A stretch of DNA of 8,545 nucleotides. Source: Desulfotomaculaceae bacterium (GTDB taxonomy: Bacteria; Bacillota; Desulfotomaculia; Desulfotomaculales; Pelotomaculaceae). The stretch lies in contig JAQVLS010000057.1 in NCBI GenBank assembly GCA_028704035.1, positions 1 to 8,545 on the forward strand, read 5' to 3'. Positions 6,126 through 8,545 of this stretch are shown one piece after another; position 1 is the first letter of the stretch, and each line of letters starts with the position of its first letter. The translations under genes and the position numbers were made by a program. The notes below the pieces were generated by a model that searched no databases, was not told where the DNA came from, and saw only the letters and a list, made by a program, of their open reading frames with translations.

Positions 6126-6518
6126 ATGTCTTTGGCAAATAAGGATAATTTTATACCTAATATTAAGCTAAACGCTGTTATACAGGGCACAGTAATGACC
6201 CTGGCGCTGTCACTTATTTTCAGTGTGGCTGCCGGTTTGATATATCATTTTTCATCTATAACTGATCCTGCTATACCATGGTTTGCCGTGGGTGTCCTTG
6301 CTGTCAGTGCATTTCTAGGTTCCGTCAGCGCCGGTAAAAATGCCGGCAGCATGGGTATTTATCATGGCACCGCTGTTGGTATAGCTTTCTTTTTTATAAT
6401 CTGGCTGGTGGGAGGTCTCTTTCTGGTGGGATCGGCTGCCGTGGGAGTTGTATATAAGCTTATAATCACAACTATTGCCGGAGCGCTTGGCGGCATGGTC
6501 GGAGTCGGCATGTCATAA
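6126..6518 (+). CDS. TIGR04086/YrzE-family four-helix membrane protein
   Basis: The 130-residue protein is almost entirely hydrophobic. Likely membrane segments are near 19-40, 50-68, 79-101 and 107-128. A short polar N-terminus contains IKLNAVIQG, and small-residue motifs GSVSAGKNAGSMGIYHGTAVG and GALGGMVGVG mark helix ends. The conserved S-A-G-x-x-A-G-x-x-G-x-x-H-G core matches the TIGR04086 family (DUF3792, Bacillus YrzE), whose function is unknown. From memory, yrzE lies close to spoVB and yajC in Bacillus. Here spoVB is on the same strand but about 2.4 kb upstream, separated by the surE-folE operon on the other strand. It appears single-gene, with its own strong ribosome binding site and its own terminator. 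No enzymatic motif is visible. Confidence 0.8.
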   Translation: MSLANKDNFIPNIKLNAVIQGTVMTLALSLIFSVAAGLIYHFSSITDPAIPWFAVGVLAVSAFLGSVSAGKNAGSMGIYHGTAVGIAFFFIIWLVGGLFLVGSAAVGVVYKLIITTIAGALGGMVGVGMS

Positions 6519-6526
6519 GAAAAAGC

Positions 6527-6563
6527 TAAAAAAGCTTTGTCCATTGCGGACAAAGCTTTTTTA
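6527..6563. terminator. Bidirectional rho-independent terminator
   Basis: TAAAAAAGCTTTGTCC (6527-6542) and its exact complement (6548-6563) make a 16-bp perfect stem with a 5-base loop, ATTGC. The flanking A6 and T6 runs give a U-tract on both strands. It starts 9 bases after the membrane-protein stop and lies next to the fdhD stop codon (6565-6567), so it serves both convergent genes. Confidence 0.93.
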
Positions 6564-6564
6564 T

Positions 6565-7374
6565 TTAAATAATCTTTTCTTTATGGCTGTATATACTAAA
6601 TCGCTCTCCGCGGGCAAAACCAATCACAGTTACACCAAACTGTTCAGCCAGTTCCAGGGCCAGCTTCGTAGGCGCTGAGCGTGACACTACCAGGGGCACA
6701 CCCCTGCGGGCGGCTTTAATTAGAATTTCTGAAGATATTCGCCCACTGAGCAAAAGGATTTTGTCTGTAGTATCGATCTGGTTTAAAAAAGCATAACCTA
6801 AAACCCTGTCAACCGCATTGTGACGGCCAATATCTTCATACATTACAAACATATTTTCACTATTCGCCAGAGCTGCGCCATGCACGCCCCCCGTTAAATG
6901 AAAGGTGGCGGATCTCTCTTCCAGTAAATTGATCAGCTTTGGTATCAAACCGGCAGAAAACAGACATTCGGACTGCACCGACTGCAGTTGGCTGGCATCA
7001 TTTATAAAATACAGCGCAGCCCTGCCTTTGCCGCAGCAACTGGCAATCTGTCGCCGTAAAAAATTTTCTGTTTGAGGTACCGCCAAAGCAGTCTCCACCC
7101 ACAGCAATCCGTCTTTTTCATTGTAGGTGATTTCCTTTATATCTGACAGATCCTGCAAGAATCCTTCACTGAGCAAAAAACCCACAGCCAATTCTTTATA
7201 AGCGCCAGGTGAGCAAATTAGAGTAGCAAGTTCTGTGTCGTTTAAAAATACCGTCAACGGTATTTCATTTACAACCATAGCATGCTCTGGCCGCATTACG
7301 CCCTGTTTATATAGAACAATATCCTGTTTTTGATATATTGGCGGTAGAGTCATAGATATGCTATTCCTTTCCAT
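6565..7374 (-). CDS. fdhD: Formate dehydrogenase accessory sulfurtransferase FdhD
   Basis: FdhD moves sulfur from a cysteine desulfurase to the bis-MGD molybdenum or tungsten cofactor, which formate dehydrogenase needs for activity. The 269 residues carry the family blocks in order: NEIPLTVFLN (36-45), CSPGAYKELAVGFLLSEGF (54-72), ASCCGKGR (111-118), TGGVHGAAL (161-169), EDIGRHNAVDRVLG (180-193), LLLSGRISSE (207-216), SRSAPTKLALELAEQ (231-245) and the terminal GFARGERFSIY. Length is normal. The sulfur-carrying CXXC of the E. coli protein reads A-S-C-C here: Cys113-Cys114 are adjacent and the outer cysteine position is Ala. The start is uncertain. AGGAGG lies 18 bases before the ATG at 7374, which is long; a second ATG at 7353 would give 262 residues. 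An in-frame stop just before 7374 rules out a longer ATG start. The formate dehydrogenase itself is not in the window. Confidence 0.96.
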   Translation of the reverse strand: MERNSISMTLPPIYQKQDIVLYKQGVMRPEHAMVVNEIPLTVFLNDTELATLICSPGAYKELAVGFLLSEGFLQDLSDIKEITYNEKDGLLWVETALAVPQTENFLRRQIASCCGKGRAALYFINDASQLQSVQSECLFSAGLIPKLINLLEERSATFHLTGGVHGAALANSENMFVMYEDIGRHNAVDRVLGYAFLNQIDTTDKILLLSGRISSEILIKAARRGVPLVVSRSAPTKLALELAEQFGVTVIGFARGERFSIYSHKEKII

Positions 7375-7392
7375 TCAAATATTTAATAATTT

Positions 7393-7398
7393 CCTCCT
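7393..7398 (-). promoter_or_regulatory. AGGAGG at unusually long distance from the fdhD start
   Basis: A perfect AGGAGG on the minus strand ends 18 bases before the ATG at 7374, against the usual 5-10. A TTG nearer to it reads out of frame and stops at once. Either the spacing is tolerated, translation starts at a non-standard codon, or fdhD uses the ATG at 7353. Confidence 0.55.
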
Positions 7399-7560
7399 TG
7401 ACTTTTATACACTTATCATTGCCAAGATTAATCTACAAGTCCAATTGCAAGTATTTTTGGAGTGGCGTTATTATCCCATTAAGGAAAATTATAACTCATA
7501 TTTTTCAGGTTTTCCATAAATATAAATAAATATTATATTTATAATAATTTTATTAAAACA
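7399..7560. other. AT-rich intergenic region upstream of fdhD
   Basis: No gene is visible. AGATTAATCT (7425-7434) is a perfect 10-bp palindrome about 50-60 bases before the fdhD start, a possible operator. ATAAATATAA (7516-7525) and TTATATTTAT (7533-7542) form an AT-only inverted repeat with a 7-base loop that may be chance in such AT-rich DNA. On the minus strand TATAAA near 7405-7410 could be a -10 box for fdhD, without a clear -35. Confidence 0.4.
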
Positions 7561-7592
7561 GCAACCCCCAGACATCTTAGGCTGGAGGTTGC
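7561..7592 (-). terminator. Rho-independent terminator of the oxidoreductase operon
   Basis: On the minus strand GCAACCTCCA (7592-7583) pairs with TGGGGGTTGC (7570-7561) as a 10-bp stem with one U-G pair, closing a 12-base loop. It is followed by TGTTTTAATAAAATT. The equivalent plus-strand hairpin has a C/A mismatch, so it is directional. It lies 24 bases past the oxidoreductase stop. Confidence 0.85.
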
Positions 7593-7616
7593 GTGTTATC
7601 ATTGGTACTTACTTTT

Positions 7617-8459
7617 TTAATATTCCCTGGGCATGCCTTTTAGTTCGGCCTGGCTGAAAACAGGTCCGTCTACGCAGACAAATTTGGAGCCGATGTTGCA
7701 ACGGCCACACTTACCCAGGCAGCACTTCATCCTCATTTCCAAGGTGGTGATGATCTGCTCGTCCTTAAAGCCCAGTTTCGCAAAAACCGGCAGGGTAAAC
7801 TTAATCATAATCGGCGGCCCGGCAATGATAGCCAATTTGTTTTTCGGCGAAGGCGCAATCTCTTCTACGTAGCTTGGCACAAAGCCCACATGGCCTTTCC
7901 AGGCGTCTTCCGCCCTGTCGATGGTGGTATAAATGCCGGTGTTGTGCAGTTTGGGCCAGCGTTCGGCTAGGTCGCTCTTGAAGCACAGATCGTCCATTGA
8001 ACGCGCCCCGTAAAGGACCTCTACCTTGCCGTAATCATTGCGGTACTGGTCAGAAAGGGCAAAGTCGATCAATGAGCGGATGGGCGCCAAGGCAAAGCCG
8101 CCGCCCACGAAGAACAGGTCCTTGCCCTTCATGATTTCATAGGGGAACCAGTTCCCGTACGGACCGCGCACGCCGAATTTCTGACCTACCTCCATCTGGT
8201 GCAGGATTTCGGTCAACCTGCCGACACGCTTAACGGTGAACTCGAGGAATTTTCCTCTGGTCGGCGAGGATGTGATGGAAATGGTGGACTCGCCCTCGCC
8301 GAACACAGACAGCATGCATACCTGTCCCGGCTTGTTTCCGAAGTTCTCCATTATTTCCGGGTCGTCAAATTCTACCGTAAAGGTCTTAACGTCGCTGGTT
8401 TCGTCGACAATTTTAGTAATTGTCACGGGATATGGCGTCAGAGCAGTAGGATTAGGCAT
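7617..8459 (-). CDS. FAD/NAD(P)-binding Fe-S oxidoreductase subunit (AsrB / hydrogenase gamma / FlxA type)
   Basis: The 280-residue protein has the ferredoxin-NADP reductase plan of the PyrK/AsrB/hydrogenase-gamma group. An FAD-binding barrel carries GQVCML (45-50) and STISITSSP (58-66) at the flavin site, then GPYGN (99-103). The NAD(P)-binding domain starts FVGGGFALAPIRSL (117-130) and includes the AGPPIM motif (213-218). The C-terminal Fe-S site has Cys246, Cys251, Cys254 and Cys262, the last in VCVDGPVF, fitting the 2Fe-2S site of this group; Cys247 is additional. It would pass electrons between NAD(P)H and Fe-S partners in the cytoplasm. It overlaps the upstream 4Fe-4S gene by 8 bases and is followed by a terminator, so it ends its operon. 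A final 4Fe-4S/FAD pair is the order I recall for flxB-flxA beside hdrABC. AsrAB normally continues into asrC, and hydrogenase gamma into delta and alpha. FlxA is therefore the best guess, unproven. AGGAGG lies 9 bases before the ATG. Confidence 0.9.
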   Translation of the reverse strand: MPNPTALTPYPVTITKIVDETSDVKTFTVEFDDPEIMENFGNKPGQVCMLSVFGEGESTISITSSPTRGKFLEFTVKRVGRLTEILHQMEVGQKFGVRGPYGNWFPYEIMKGKDLFFVGGGFALAPIRSLIDFALSDQYRNDYGKVEVLYGARSMDDLCFKSDLAERWPKLHNTGIYTTIDRAEDAWKGHVGFVPSYVEEIAPSPKNKLAIIAGPPIMIKFTLPVFAKLGFKDEQIITTLEMRMKCCLGKCGRCNIGSKFVCVDGPVFSQAELKGMPREY

Positions 8460-8545
8460 TCTGCGCCACCTCCTTCAGGTCATTAATAATTTTAGTGATG
8501 TCGATATTGACCGGACATTTTCTAATACAACGGCCGCATCCCACA
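8452..8545 (-). CDS. C-terminal end of a 4Fe-4S ferredoxin-domain subunit (partial)
   Basis: Only the last 31 residues are in the window. The frame gives V-G-C-G-R-C-I-R-K-C-P-V-N-I-D-I-T, a C-x2-C-x3-C-P half of a 4Fe-4S site, then a short helix and a stop at 8452-8454. The stop lies inside the next gene, giving an 8-base overlap and implying translational coupling. Cysteine spacing ending in C-P-V-x-I-D-I fits AsrA, hydrogenase beta or FlxB proteins, the usual partners of the FAD subunit that follows. The start, the other cluster ligands and the full domain content lie beyond the right edge. Confidence 0.85.
   Translation of the reverse strand, partial: VGCGRCIRKCPVNIDITKIINDLKEVAQNA

Noticed and set aside
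7516..7542. The AT-only inverted repeat as a regulatory hairpin.
   Set aside because: It lies in DNA made almost wholly of A and T, where such symmetry is common by chance, and it has no associated gene start.
1..8545. CRISPR array, tRNA, rRNA, insertion sequence, prophage or toxin-antitoxin pair.
   Set aside because: No regularly spaced repeats, cloverleaf-like sequence, transposase or integrase motifs, or toxin-like small gene pairs were seen on either strand.

Overview
The window looks like a chromosomal segment of an anaerobic, endospore-forming Clostridia-type Firmicute, possibly Peptococcaceae-like (Desulfotomaculum/Pelotomaculum). The reasons are a SpoVB-type sporulation flippase, strong AGGAGG ribosome binding sites, moderate G+C with AT-rich intergenic DNA, an FdhD maturase for molybdenum/tungsten formate dehydrogenase, and a two-subunit FAD/Fe-S electron-transfer module of the kind found in anaerobes. 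The genus is inference.

Layout, left to right. (1) 1-1835, minus strand: most of an elongation factor G-like GTPase with a TTG start, cut by the window edge at its C-terminus. It has DTPGF where classical translation factors have DTPGH. (2) 1836-2209: a 374-base AT-rich divergent intergenic region with an 11-bp direct repeat and three successive inverted repeats leading up to spoVB. (3) 2210-3754, plus strand: spoVB. (4) 3759-3815: a 15-bp perfect inverted repeat between convergent genes. (5) 5680-3828, minus strand: a probable four-gene operon, copZ-like metallochaperone, folE, a small DUF4264/YpmA-like gene and surE, with gaps of 47, 75 and 12 bases. (6) 5681-6125: a poorly explained region with one doubtful ORF. 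(7) 6126-6518, plus strand: a TIGR04086/YrzE-type four-helix membrane protein. (8) 6527-6563: a strong bidirectional terminator. (9) 7374-6565, minus strand: fdhD. (10) 7375-7616: an AT-rich intergenic region ending in a terminator for the next operon. (11) 8459-7617, minus strand: an FAD/NAD(P)-binding oxidoreductase with a C-terminal Fe-S motif. It overlaps by 8 bases the end of a 4Fe-4S protein gene that runs off the right edge.

Functionally, the right end concerns anaerobic redox metabolism: formate dehydrogenase maturation next to the last two genes of an electron-transfer operon of AsrAB / hydrogenase beta-gamma / FlxBA type. The middle operon is housekeeping (tetrahydrofolate or other pterin precursor synthesis, nucleotide phosphatase, metal handling). 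The plus-strand genes are a sporulation-linked lipid-intermediate flippase and a small membrane protein whose family, from memory, lies near spoVB in Bacillus. I see no CRISPR array, tRNA, rRNA, insertion sequence or phage gene. Most of the window is ordinary. The parts most worth a second look are the structured DNA upstream of spoVB, the non-canonical active sites of the EF-G-like protein and FdhD, and the unexplained 5726-6125 stretch.
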